Positions 8,397 to 16,359 of a stretch of DNA of 64,000 nt are shown one piece after another (within the stretch, counting starts at the first letter, position 1; each line of letters begins with the position of its first letter). The translations under genes were made by a program, and so were the position numbers. The notes beneath the pieces are model-generated. The model saw only the letters and a program-made list of their open reading frames with translations, searched no databases and was not told the origin of the DNA. Source of the DNA: an uncultured Gemmatimonadota bacterium (GTDB lineage Bacteria; Gemmatimonadota; Gemmatimonadetes; Gemmatimonadales; Gemmatimonadaceae); NCBI GenBank assembly GCA_946480295.1, contig CAMLIT010000005.1:1-64000 (forward strand). The letters are read 5' to 3'.

Positions 8397-9431
8397 CTAT
8401 GCGCCGAAGAGGCGCGAGAGCAGCCCCGCCGGACGCCGCCTGATCGCGCTCTTCAGGTTGGAGAACGAGGTCGGCTCGTCGTCGGCGCGGGTCGGCGGCT
8501 GGTAGCTGGCGGGGAAGAGCTGCGCGAGGTGTGCCTGGAGCCGATCGGGGGAGGCGGCGACGTGCTGGTCGCGGATCCAGTCGTCGAGCGCGCGCCCCAT
8601 CGCCGCGGCCGTCCACCGTCGCGCCGGATCGCGATCGAGGGCGACGTTGATGATGTGCTCGAGCTCCCGGTCCAGATCGGAGACGCGCTGCCGCAGGTCG
8701 GGGAGCGCGCGCACCGCGACCTCCTCGACGGCGAGCGCGGTGTCGTCCTCGCGGAAGAGCGGCTCGAGCGAGAGCAGCTCGTAGAGCACCACGCCGAGCG
8801 CGAAGATGTCGCTGCGCGCGTCCACCTGGAGGCCGAGGAGCTGCTCCGGGCTCATGTAGTGCTTCTTGCCCATGCGCATCTGTCCATCGGTGGCGGGATC
8901 GACGGAGGTCTTCGCCATGGCGATCCCGAAGTCGGCGAGCTTGATGTGGCCGTCCCAGGTGGCCATGACGTTCCCGGGCGAGACGTCGCGGTGCACGATG
9001 TCGAGCCGCCGGCCGTCGGCGGAGACGAAGTTGTGCGCGAAGTCGAGGGCGCGGCACACACGGCTCACGATGTACGCGGCGAGCGCCGGCGGGATCGCGA
9101 TCCCGACCTCGTGGTGCCGCTCGATGATGTTGCGCAGCGTCGTCCCCTGGATGAACTCCATGGCGATGAAGTACCCGCCGTTCACCTCGCCGAGCAGGTA
9201 GATCTGCACGATGTTGCCGTGCAGGAGGTTCGCGACGAGCTTCGCCTCGTCGATGAAGAGCTGGAGGAACTCCGGGCGGCGGGCGTAGTGCGGGTGGATG
9301 ACCTTGAGCGCGATGCGCTTGGCGAAGCCGGCGGGCCCGAGCAGGTGCGCCTCGTAGACGGTGGCCATCCCCCCCTCGGCGATCTTCCTGACGAGGCGGA
9401 ACTGGCCGGCGTATTCGAGGAGGGGATCCAT
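8397..9431 (-). CDS. Ser/Thr protein kinase (PknB-like, no sensor domain)
   Basis: The 344-residue protein is a Hanks-type kinase with intact catalytic elements: the loop IAEGGMATVYEA, lysine 43 in ALKVI, HRDVSPGNV with Asp149 and Asn154, DFG at 167-169, and the SPEQLLGLQVDARSDIFALG activation segment and helix F. Pro replaces the usual Lys in HRDVSPGNV (commonly HRDLKPxN), a variant seen in bacterial kinases. The region after residue 270 is a hydrophilic tail. No transmembrane segment or PASTA repeats are present, so the kinase is likely cytosolic. A separate PASTA protein is encoded at 40.1-40.9 kb. It heads the minus-strand cluster towards aroB. Confidence 0.93.
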   Translation of the reverse strand: MDPLLEYAGQFRLVRKIAEGGMATVYEAHLLGPAGFAKRIALKVIHPHYARRPEFLQLFIDEAKLVANLLHGNIVQIYLLGEVNGGYFIAMEFIQGTTLRNIIERHHEVGIAIPPALAAYIVSRVCRALDFAHNFVSADGRRLDIVHRDVSPGNVMATWDGHIKLADFGIAMAKTSVDPATDGQMRMGKKHYMSPEQLLGLQVDARSDIFALGVVLYELLSLEPLFREDDTALAVEEVAVRALPDLRQRVSDLDRELEHIINVALDRDPARRWTAAAMGRALDDWIRDQHVAASPDRLQAHLAQLFPASYQPPTRADDEPTSFSNLKSAIRRRPAGLLSRLFGA

Positions 9432-9433
9432 CG

Positions 9434-9480
9434 CGGGAGGCGGGAGGCGGGAGGCGGGAGGCGCGGGACGAGGGACGAGA
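9434..9480. repeat. Heptad array, half element (GGGAGGC)n + (GGGACGA)n
   Basis: About four GGGAGGC heptads are followed by GGGACGA/GGGACGC-type heptads. This is the left arm of the palindromic family with no matching right arm. It sits in the 100-bp divergent gap between the Ser/Thr kinase start and the ferredoxin reductase start, immediately upstream of the kinase ATG. Confidence 0.7.
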
Positions 9481-9531
9481 GACGGGTCCCCTCGGCTTGT
9501 TTCGTGAAGTGTCGGCTGCGAACGTTAAGGA

Positions 9532-10554
9532 ATGACTCAGGCTGCCAAGGACATCACGATCATCGGCGGAGGGCCCGCGGGGCTCTTCGCGCTCTTCTAC
9601 GCCGGGATGCGCGGCGTGTCGGCGCAGGTCGTCGACGCGCTCCCCGAGGCGGGCGGCCAGCTCGCCGCCCTCTACCCGGAGAAGTTCATCTTCGACGTCG
9701 CCGGCTTCCCGAAGGTGCCCGCGAAGGAGCTGGTGCGCGCCCTCGTCCAGCAGGCCACTCAGTTCGGCGCGCCGATCCATCTCGGCCAGCGCGTCGTCGG
9801 TCTCGAACAAGACGGCGATGGCTTCGTCCTCGTCACGGACCGGGACCGCTTCCCCACGCGCGCGATCGTGATCGCGGCGGGCATCGGCGCGTTCTCGCCG
9901 CGGCGGCTGCCGCAGGCGTGCGCCGAGCCGTGGTACGGACGCGGCGTCTACGACGTGGTGACCGATCCCGACGAGTTCCGCGGGCGGCGCGTGGTCATCA
10001 TCGGTGGCGGCGACTCGGCGTTCGACTGGGGGACGCAGCTCCTCGACCGCGCCGCGCGGGTGACGATCGTGCATCGCAGCGATCGCTTCCGGGCGCACGA
10101 CGCGACGGTCGCGCAGTTCCGCGCCGCCGTGGAGGGCGGCCAGGCGGCGCTCTACACCTTCCACGAGCTGAACGACATCCTCTGCCGCGATGGCGACGAG
10201 CGCTTCACGCACCTCGTGCTGCGCGACATCAAGGCGAAGAGTACGCGCGAGGTGGAGGCGGACGTGGTCCTGCCGATGCTCGGCTTCGTCAGCGACATGG
10301 GGGCGATCGCCGACTGGGGGCTGAACTTCGAGAAGGACGAGGTCGTGGTGACGAGCACGATGGAGACCGGCCGCCCCGGCATCTACGCAGCGGGCGACAT
10401 CACGACCTACCCGGGGAAGCTCAAGCTGATCGCCACCGGCTTCGGCGAGGCGGCGACGGCCGTGAACCAGGCGGTGCACTGGATCTACCCGGAGAAGAAG
10501 GTCGCGCCGGGGCACAGCTCGAACATGGCGTTGTTTGGACAAAAAGATGACTAG
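9532..10554 (+). CDS. Ferredoxin--NADP(+) reductase, type 2 (thioredoxin-reductase fold)
   Basis: The 340-residue flavoprotein has an N-terminal FAD site (TIIGGGPAGLFALFYAGMRG), GGQLAALYPEKFIFDVAGFP, and a second dinucleotide site VVIIGGGDSAFDW for NADPH. Near the end is IYAAGDITTYPGKLKLIATGFGEA, then AVNQAVHWIYPEKK. The thioredoxin reductase CxxC pair is absent, which marks it as the YumC-like reductase that exchanges electrons between NADPH and ferredoxin or flavodoxin. ATG 9532 follows an AAGGA stretch. It is flanked by repeat elements on both sides and appears monocistronic. Confidence 0.93.
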   Translation: MTQAAKDITIIGGGPAGLFALFYAGMRGVSAQVVDALPEAGGQLAALYPEKFIFDVAGFPKVPAKELVRALVQQATQFGAPIHLGQRVVGLEQDGDGFVLVTDRDRFPTRAIVIAAGIGAFSPRRLPQACAEPWYGRGVYDVVTDPDEFRGRRVVIIGGGDSAFDWGTQLLDRAARVTIVHRSDRFRAHDATVAQFRAAVEGGQAALYTFHELNDILCRDGDERFTHLVLRDIKAKSTREVEADVVLPMLGFVSDMGAIADWGLNFEKDEVVVTSTMETGRPGIYAAGDITTYPGKLKLIATGFGEAATAVNQAVHWIYPEKKVAPGHSSNMALFGQKDD

Positions 10555-10785
10555 CGGGAGGCGGGAGGGGGGAGGCGGGAGGCGCAACGACGTCATTGGT
10601 CGTTGGTCATACGTCATTGGCGATCCGCTCGGGACGCCGTCGGATGCATCCCGAGCGGCTCGCCAACGACCAACGACGACGGACCAATGACGCTGTCGCG
10701 CGTCCCTCGTCCCTCGTCCCCCCGCCGCCTCCCGCCTCCCGCCTCCCGCCTCCCGCCTCCCGCCTCCCGCCTCCCGCCTCCCGCG
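10555..10785. repeat. Full palindromic element, copy B
   Basis: Order of parts: GGGAGGC heptads; an arm with GTCATTGGTCGTTGGTC; a core hairpin with arms 10617-10637 and 10646-10666 (two mismatches in 21); the mirror arm with CCAACGACCAACGAC; CGTCCCTCGTCCC; then about eight GCCTCCC heptads. The whole is a giant imperfect inverted repeat between the ferredoxin reductase stop and the MazG ATG. In the frame of mazG it is open from ATG 10603 and would encode a proline-rich extension with repeated LPPPASR. Confidence 0.85.
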
Positions 10786-11094
10786 ATGACCTTCGACGAC
10801 TACCAGCGCGCCGCGCGGCGCACGGTCAACCCGGCGCTCGGGCCCGACGAGCGGCTGCTCGACGCGGCCGCCGGGCTGGCGGAGGAGGCGGGCGAGGTGC
10901 TCGGGCTCGTGCGGAAGCGGCTCTTCCAGCAGCGCGAGACCCCGCGCGAGCGGCTGGTCGAGGAGCTCGGCGACGTCCTCTGGTGCCTGGCGACGACCGC
11001 CGAGTCGTTAGGCACGACGCTCGAGGAGGTCGCCGCGGCGAACCAGGAGAAGCTCGGGAGGAGGCACCCGGACGGATACCGGGCTCCGGGCTGA
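10786..11094 (+). CDS. MazG-like nucleotide pyrophosphohydrolase
   Basis: Starting at ATG 10786 the product is 102 residues, the size of a single MazG-like domain. It carries LDAAAGLAEEAGEVLGLVRKRLF and LVEELGDVLWCLATTAESLG, which supply the EExxE and ExxD metal ligands of the all-alpha NTP-PPase fold. It would hydrolyse a nucleoside triphosphate, canonical or damaged, to the monophosphate. The frame stays open upstream through repeat copy B to ATG 10603, so a 163-residue form with a repeat-derived N-terminus is possible. The shorter start is preferred because the domain begins there, although there is no purine-rich ribosome site before it. Confidence 0.8.
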   Translation: MTFDDYQRAARRTVNPALGPDERLLDAAAGLAEEAGEVLGLVRKRLFQQRETPRERLVEELGDVLWCLATTAESLGTTLEEVAAANQEKLGRRHPDGYRAPG

Positions 11095-11099
11095 GGCGC

Positions 11100-11232
11100 T
11101 CGCGAAGACGTGATTGGTCGCTGGTTCGTTGTTGTTGGCGAGCCGCTCGGCATGCATCCGCTGGCGTCCGGAGCGGCGTGCCAATGACCAACCACGAACC
11201 ACCGATGACGTCGTTCCGCGCGCCTCCGGCCT
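11100..11232. repeat. Palindromic element, copy C (heptads eroded)
   Basis: The outer arms are GACGTGATTGGTCGCTGGTTCGTT and CCAACCACGAACCACCGATGACGTC-like sequences. The core hairpin has arms 11137-11148 and 11171-11182 with two mismatches. The flanking heptads are reduced to a single GCGCCTCC-like remnant. It fills the convergent gap between mazG and the permease gene, where it could form a bidirectional transcript end. Confidence 0.75.
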
Positions 11233-11236
11233 GTCG

Positions 11237-12154
11237 TCAGTAGGCCACCCGCGGATCCGCCTCCGCGTACGCCAGGTCGGTCAGCAGGTTCACGAGCACG
11301 AACACCGCGCTCAGGAAGAGCACCGAGCCCTGGATCGCCGGCAGGTCGCGCCGGGCGATGGCGTTCACGACGTAGCGCCCCAGCCCCGGCCACGAGAACA
11401 CCGTCTCCGTCAGGATGCTGCCGGTGAGGTACGAGCCGAAGTCGAGGCCGATGATCGTGATCAGCGGGATGAGCGCGTTGCGCAGCGCGTGCCGCCCGGT
11501 GACGATCCACTCGCTCAGCCCCTTGGCCCGCGCCGTCCGCACGTAGTCCGCGCCCAACGATTCCAGCATCGCCGACCGGGTCATCCGCGCCTGGAAGGCG
11601 ATCGACCGCATGCCGAGGGTGAGCGCGGGCAGCACGAGGAACGCGAACCCGCCGTAGCCGCTCGGCGGGAACCAGCGCAGTCCCACGGCGAAGAGCAGGA
11701 TGAGCAGCAGCCCCACCCAGTACACGGGGAAGGAGATGCCCAGGTACGCGAGGCCGAGGGCGAAGCGGTCGATCCAGCCGCCGGGGTTGCGCGCGCTCAG
11801 CACGCCGAGCGAGATACCGACGAACGTCGCGAGCACCATCGCCGCCACCGCCAGCTCCAGCGTCTTCGGGAAGCGCTCGGCGATCTCGTGGCTGATCGGC
11901 TGGTCGGTGATGTACGAGCGGCCGAGGTCTCCGCGCAGCACGTTCGCCGCGTAGTGGCCGAAGCGCACCGGGAGGGGATCGTCGAGGTGCAGCTCGGCGC
12001 GCAGGCGGGCGATCGTCTCCGGGTCCGCCCGCTCGCCGATCATCGCGGTCACCGGATCGCCCGGCGCCACATACAGGAGGAGGAAGGCGACGACGAGGAC
12101 GCCGAAGAGCGTCGGGATGGCGAGGAGGAGCCGGCGGAGGATGAAGCTGGTCAC
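11237..12154 (-). CDS. Peptide-type ABC transporter permease (DppB/OppB family)
   Basis: The 305-residue inner-membrane protein begins FILRRLLLAIPTLFGVLVVAF, the standard first helix of DppB-type permeases. It continues with LLYVAPGDPVTAMIGERADPETIARLR, about six helices in all, and the EAA-type cytoplasmic loop LESLGADYVRTARAKGLSEW that contacts the ATPase. GTG 12154 overlaps the binding-protein stop as GTGA. The partner permease and the two ATPases are not adjacent; the next gene downstream is convergent, so the set is incomplete here and the rest must be encoded elsewhere. Confidence 0.93.
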   Translation of the reverse strand: MTSFILRRLLLAIPTLFGVLVVAFLLLYVAPGDPVTAMIGERADPETIARLRAELHLDDPLPVRFGHYAANVLRGDLGRSYITDQPISHEIAERFPKTLELAVAAMVLATFVGISLGVLSARNPGGWIDRFALGLAYLGISFPVYWVGLLLILLFAVGLRWFPPSGYGGFAFLVLPALTLGMRSIAFQARMTRSAMLESLGADYVRTARAKGLSEWIVTGRHALRNALIPLITIIGLDFGSYLTGSILTETVFSWPGLGRYVVNAIARRDLPAIQGSVLFLSAVFVLVNLLTDLAYAEADPRVAY

Positions 12155-13716
12155 TTCCCGCGGGCGCTCCGGCTCGTGTCGATCACCGCGGTCAGCCACT
12201 TCTCGCCGTTGAAGATCACCGGCGGATGGAAGTCCTTCAGCCAGGGCTGGAGCGCGTACTCGTCGTCGGCGAAATAGAGGAAGACCATCGGCGCGTCGTG
12301 GAAGGCGATCGAATCCGCCTGACGATAGAGCGCGTTGCGCTTCGCCTCGTCCTGCTCCGCGCGCGACCGCGCGATGAGCGCGTCGAACGCCGGATTCCTG
12401 TAGAACGAGACGTTGCCGCCGACGCCGGCGTTCGAGCTGCCGAGCAGGTAGTACAGGAAGTTCTCCGCGTCCGGATAGTCGGCGTACCAATCCTTGATGA
12501 TCATGTCCGTCTGTCCCTTCCGCGCCGCCTCGCGCGAGGCGGCCGACTCGCGCTGGACGATCGTGGCGCGGATGCCGGCGGCCCGGAGGTAGCCCTGCAC
12601 GGTCTCGGCGATGCGGACGTAGATCGGCGTGGTCGGCGTCCAGAGCTCGACGTCGATCCCGTTGGGGTAGCCCGCCTGGGCGAGGAGCTGCTTTGCCAGC
12701 GCCGGGTCGTAGCTGTAGGGCGTGCGCGTGCTGTCGTAGCCGCCGAGCGCGGGCGGGATCACCCCGGCCGCCTGCGTCGCGGCGCCGCTCAGCAGCTTCT
12801 CCACGATCGCCTTCGAGTCGATGGCGTGGTTGATGGCCTGGCGCACGCGGACGTCCTTCAGCGGCCCGCGCGTGGTGTTCATCGCGATGTACACCAGCTC
12901 CAGCGCGGGCGTCGGCTCGAGGTACTTCTTCCGGTTCGGGTCCGAGCGCCAGCGCGCGACCTCCTCGGGGGGGACGAGGAGCACGTCGACGTTGCCGCTC
13001 TCGAACTCGGCGACCGCGGTGCTCGGCTCGGCGATGATGCGGGCGCGCAGCGAATCCATCTTCGGCGCGCCGCCCCAGTAGGACGGGTTGCGCGAGAAGA
13101 GGAGGTAGTCGTCGTGCCGCCACTGCACGAGCTTCCACGGCCCGGTGCCCACCGGGTGCTCGCCGAAGTTGGCCGGCGTGCTGTCGGGGACGATCGACGC
13201 CACCGGCATCGCGAGCATCTTGGTGAAGATCGCGTTGGGCGCGGCGAGGGTGATGACGACGGTGCTGTCGTTCGGCGCCGCGAGCCCGGCGATGGACTTC
13301 GCCGAGCCCGCGGCGTACTCGCGCGCCCCCCTGATCGGGTAGAGCGGCTCGCCGCGCCCGTGCGTGGAGGGGCTGAGGGCCCGCTCGAAGCTGTGGATCA
13401 CCTGGCGGGCGGAGAGCGGGGTCCCGTCCTGGAACTTCACGCCCGGCCGCAGGTGAAAGGTGTAGGTCAGGCCGTCGGCCGAGACCTCCCAGCGCGTGGC
13501 GAGCGCGGGCTCGACGTGGGCGTCCGGCGTGAACCGTGTGAGCCCATCGAAGACGTAGCCGACCGCCCGTCCCGTCGGCACGTCCGTGGAGAGCGCCGGG
13601 TCGAGGGAGCGGGGGTCGTAGGTGTCTCGGGAGTCGATGAGCGTGTTGCGGGACGGGCCGGATGCGCCTCCGCGGCAGGCGGCCGCGAGGAGGAGGAGCG
13701 GGAGGAGTCGTCGCAT
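12151..13716 (-). CDS. Periplasmic peptide-binding lipoprotein (SBP family 5, DppA/OppA-like)
   Basis: The 521-residue protein starts at ATG 13716, placing a lipoprotein signal LLPLLLLAAAC with Cys14 at the N-terminus. The mature part has LDPALSTDVPTGRAVGYVFDGLTRF, LRPGVKFQDGTPLSARQVIHSFERAL and HPVGTGPWKLVQW, all landmarks of family 5 solute-binding proteins for oligopeptides or similar ligands. The ligand cannot be predicted. It is translationally coupled to the permease. A start at 13740 would put eight hydrophilic-aromatic residues before the signal and lies almost at the predicted transcription start, so the inner ATG is preferred. Confidence 0.93.
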   Translation of the reverse strand: MRRLLPLLLLAAACRGGASGPSRNTLIDSRDTYDPRSLDPALSTDVPTGRAVGYVFDGLTRFTPDAHVEPALATRWEVSADGLTYTFHLRPGVKFQDGTPLSARQVIHSFERALSPSTHGRGEPLYPIRGAREYAAGSAKSIAGLAAPNDSTVVITLAAPNAIFTKMLAMPVASIVPDSTPANFGEHPVGTGPWKLVQWRHDDYLLFSRNPSYWGGAPKMDSLRARIIAEPSTAVAEFESGNVDVLLVPPEEVARWRSDPNRKKYLEPTPALELVYIAMNTTRGPLKDVRVRQAINHAIDSKAIVEKLLSGAATQAAGVIPPALGGYDSTRTPYSYDPALAKQLLAQAGYPNGIDVELWTPTTPIYVRIAETVQGYLRAAGIRATIVQRESAASREAARKGQTDMIIKDWYADYPDAENFLYYLLGSSNAGVGGNVSFYRNPAFDALIARSRAEQDEAKRNALYRQADSIAFHDAPMVFLYFADDEYALQPWLKDFHPPVIFNGEKWLTAVIDTSRSARGK

Positions 13717-13750
13717 GCTGGAGAAGTTGACGAAAACCAAGGAGCGCGAG

Positions 13751-13780
13751 AACTTACCCGATCCCGCCGTGAAGCGTCAA
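13751..13780 (-). promoter_or_regulatory. Sigma-70-like promoter of the peptide transporter genes
   Basis: On the minus strand TTGACG (13775-13780) is separated by 18 bp from TAAGTT (13751-13756). The -10 element ends 34 bp before the ATG at 13716. The rest of the roughly 295-bp divergent gap towards tamA shows no gene. Confidence 0.55.
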
Positions 13781-13956
13781 ATACCGTGGAAAGCCGCGCG
13801 CGCCGTGCGCGGAACCCCGTCGTCTACCCCGGCGGGCGAGTTGGAGCGCCGACGACATCACCCGCTGATTCCTCGCCGGCCGTGATCGAGGTTGGAAATG
13901 GCTGCAAAGAGCGATCCGTGCCCGGAGGGCGCGGGATCGAAGCATGTCGATAGGCG

Positions 13957-13979
13957 GCGGCTCGCCGTGAGCGAGCCGC
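13957..13979. other. 9-bp perfect hairpin before tamA
   Basis: GCGGCTCGC (13957-13965) pairs with GCGAGCCGC (13971-13979) across a 5-nt loop, about 30 bp before the TamA start. It could lie in the 5' untranslated region of the tamA message or be part of an operator. No protein or ligand can be assigned. Confidence 0.35.
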
Positions 13980-14010
13980 TCGCCACCGGCGGCGTGGACC
14001 TCGCCGCCTG

Positions 14011-16356
14011 ATGCCCGCCACGCCCCCGCGGCTCGGCGCGCGCCGACTCGCGCTCGCGCTCCTCGTCCTCGTCGTTCCCGCTCTCGCGCACGCCCAGAGC
14101 GTCGCCTGCGATCCCGGCGACAAGGAAGTCGTCGGCCTGGAGTTCCGCGGCAACCACGCCTTCTCGTCGAACGAGCTGGCCACGCGCGTGAACACGACCG
14201 CCTCCTCCTGGGCGCGGCGTCACCTCCACTTCTTCGGCACGAAGCGCTGCCTCGACAACGCGGAGCTGCCGCGCGACGTCTACCGCCTGAAGCTGGTCTA
14301 TCGCAACGCGGGGTACTACAGCGCGAAGGTCGACACGCTGGTGACCCCGGAGGGGCGCGACGCGGTGAAGGTCACCTTCGTCATCGACGAGGGGAAGCCG
14401 ATCATCGTCGACGCGGCGAGCATCACCGGCCTCGACTCCGTGCCCAACCGGCACGACATCGTGAAGGGGCTCGACCTCGGGATCGGGCGGCCCTTCGACG
14501 TGATCCGCTTCAACGCCGTCGCCGACTCCATCGTGGATCGGCTGCAGAACGACGGCTACCCCCACGCCGACGTGCTGCGCAACTACGACGTGCGCACGGA
14601 TTCGCTGCGCGCGCACGTGTCGCTGGTGGCGGTGCCCGGTACGCGGGCGCGGTACGGAAAGCTCGAGGTGCACGCGCTGCCCGTCGCCCCCGACAAGCCG
14701 CTGCAGATCGACAGCACGGTCGTGCGGAAGCTGCTCGGCCTCCGGACGGGCGGGCTGTACCGGGAGCACCAGCTCATCGCGGCGCAGCGGAACCTCTACC
14801 AGACCGGCGCCTACCGGCACGTCGAGGTCGCGCCCGTGCCCGACAGCCTGCAGCCGCCGGGCGACAGCATCGTCGATCTCGACGTGAACCTGCTCGAGGA
14901 CTACATGCGCGAGCTGGACACCGAGGTCGGCTGGGCCACTCTCGACTGCTTCCGTACGCGCGCCGTCTACACCGACAAGAACTTTCTGCGGCAGGCCAAG
15001 CGGCTCCAGCTCACCGGACAGCTCTCGAAGATCGGGTACGGGACGTGGAAGGAGCGCCAGCAGACGGGGACGCGGAAGGTCGGGCCGCTCTGCTACAAGG
15101 ACCTCGAGCAGGATCCGTTCAGCCAGGTGCTGAACTACTACGGTGGCGCCGCCCTCACCCAGCCGGCGCTGTTCGGGACGAGCGCGATCCCCGCCCTCTC
15201 CGTCTACACCGAGCGGCGCGGCGAGTACCTGGCGTACCTCCGCACGACGCTGATCGGTGGCGATGCCTCGCTGACGAAGAACCTCGGCCGGCGCCAGACT
15301 CCGCTCCGCGTAGGCTACACGCTGGAGGTTGGCAAGACGGAGGCGTCCACGGCGCTCCTCTGCGCCGTCTTCCGCCGATGCGATCCGGAGTCGCAGGCGG
15401 AGGTCAGCCAGACGCGCCGGCTGGCGATCGCCAGCGTCGCGCTCACTCGCGTGCGGACGAACAGCACGATCGACCCGACGCAGGGGAACGTGATCCGCGC
15501 CGAAGTGCGGAGCTCGTCGACGCTGATCGGATCCGATCGCCAGCTCACCTTCAACAAGGCGGTGCTCGACGGGAGCTGGTACTTCGGCCTCGGCGGGACG
15601 AAGGTGGCGGCGATCCGCCTGCGTGGCGGGATCATCGGCGGCGGGACCAGCTCGGGGGCCAACGGGGCGCGGCTGCCGCCGCCCCAGGAGCGGCTGTACG
15701 CCGGCGGCGCGAACAGCGTCCGTGGCTTTCAGCAGAACGAGCTCGGCAAGCTCGTGTACCTGGCGTCGGCGATCGACACGGTCCCGCTCCACGGCGGCCC
15801 CATCCTGACGCCGGACACCGCCTTCTTCCGCATCCACAGCGCCCAGGTGGACCGCGTGATCCCGGTGGGCGGCAACTCGCTGTTCGTGATGAACCTCGAG
15901 TACCGCGTCCGGGACGTGTTCTTCCCGCAGCTCCTGCAGTACACGTTCTTCACCGACGCCGGGGAAGTCTGGAACCGCGATCCGGGAACGCCGTACCTCG
16001 GCTTCTCGAATCTCAAGTGGACGCCCGGCGTCGGCGTACGCTACTTCTCACCGGTTGGGCCCATTCAGGTCAATGTGGGGTACAACCCGTACCGGCAGCC
16101 GGACGGGCCCGTGTACTACAACATGGGCTTCGATCCGAACACGGGGTACGCGTTCCCCCTCTACTGCGTGAGCCCCGGGAACAGCCTCGCGAGCGAGGTG
16201 GTGAGGACGTCCGTCACGGCACCCGACGGCCGAACGATCCAGGTGTACAAGCCGCTCGACCAGAACGCCACCTGCCCGGCGAACTTCGCGCCGGCGCAGC
16301 GCAACAACTTTCTCAGAAAGCTCACCTTCACGATCTCGATCGGGACCGATTTCTAG
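14011..16356 (+). CDS. tamA: Omp85-family outer membrane protein (TamA/BamA-like)
   Basis: The 781-residue precursor has a signal peptide (LALALLVLVVPALAHAQS), then POTRA-like repeats beginning KEVVGLEFRGNHAFSSNELATRV and NAGYYSAKVDTLV. The C-terminal half is a beta-barrel rich in alternating residues, including YAGGANSVRGFQQNELGK, which resembles the conserved RGF motif of the Omp85 lid loop, and GVGVRYFSPVGPIQVNVGYN near the end. It ends in Phe, as barrel proteins do. A TamB gene follows after 3 bp, so TamA is the best call; a BamA paralogue is less likely. The pair would move proteins or lipids across the periplasm into the outer membrane. Confidence 0.88.
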   Translation: MPATPPRLGARRLALALLVLVVPALAHAQSVACDPGDKEVVGLEFRGNHAFSSNELATRVNTTASSWARRHLHFFGTKRCLDNAELPRDVYRLKLVYRNAGYYSAKVDTLVTPEGRDAVKVTFVIDEGKPIIVDAASITGLDSVPNRHDIVKGLDLGIGRPFDVIRFNAVADSIVDRLQNDGYPHADVLRNYDVRTDSLRAHVSLVAVPGTRARYGKLEVHALPVAPDKPLQIDSTVVRKLLGLRTGGLYREHQLIAAQRNLYQTGAYRHVEVAPVPDSLQPPGDSIVDLDVNLLEDYMRELDTEVGWATLDCFRTRAVYTDKNFLRQAKRLQLTGQLSKIGYGTWKERQQTGTRKVGPLCYKDLEQDPFSQVLNYYGGAALTQPALFGTSAIPALSVYTERRGEYLAYLRTTLIGGDASLTKNLGRRQTPLRVGYTLEVGKTEASTALLCAVFRRCDPESQAEVSQTRRLAIASVALTRVRTNSTIDPTQGNVIRAEVRSSSTLIGSDRQLTFNKAVLDGSWYFGLGGTKVAAIRLRGGIIGGGTSSGANGARLPPPQERLYAGGANSVRGFQQNELGKLVYLASAIDTVPLHGGPILTPDTAFFRIHSAQVDRVIPVGGNSLFVMNLEYRVRDVFFPQLLQYTFFTDAGEVWNRDPGTPYLGFSNLKWTPGVGVRYFSPVGPIQVNVGYNPYRQPDGPVYYNMGFDPNTGYAFPLYCVSPGNSLASEVVRTSVTAPDGRTIQVYKPLDQNATCPANFAPAQRNNFLRKLTFTISIGTDF

Positions 16357-16359
16357 CGG

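Noticed and set aside
10725..10785. Heptad arrays read as a CRISPR array
   Set aside because: The units are 7 bases with no spacers, and no cas gene is present in the window.
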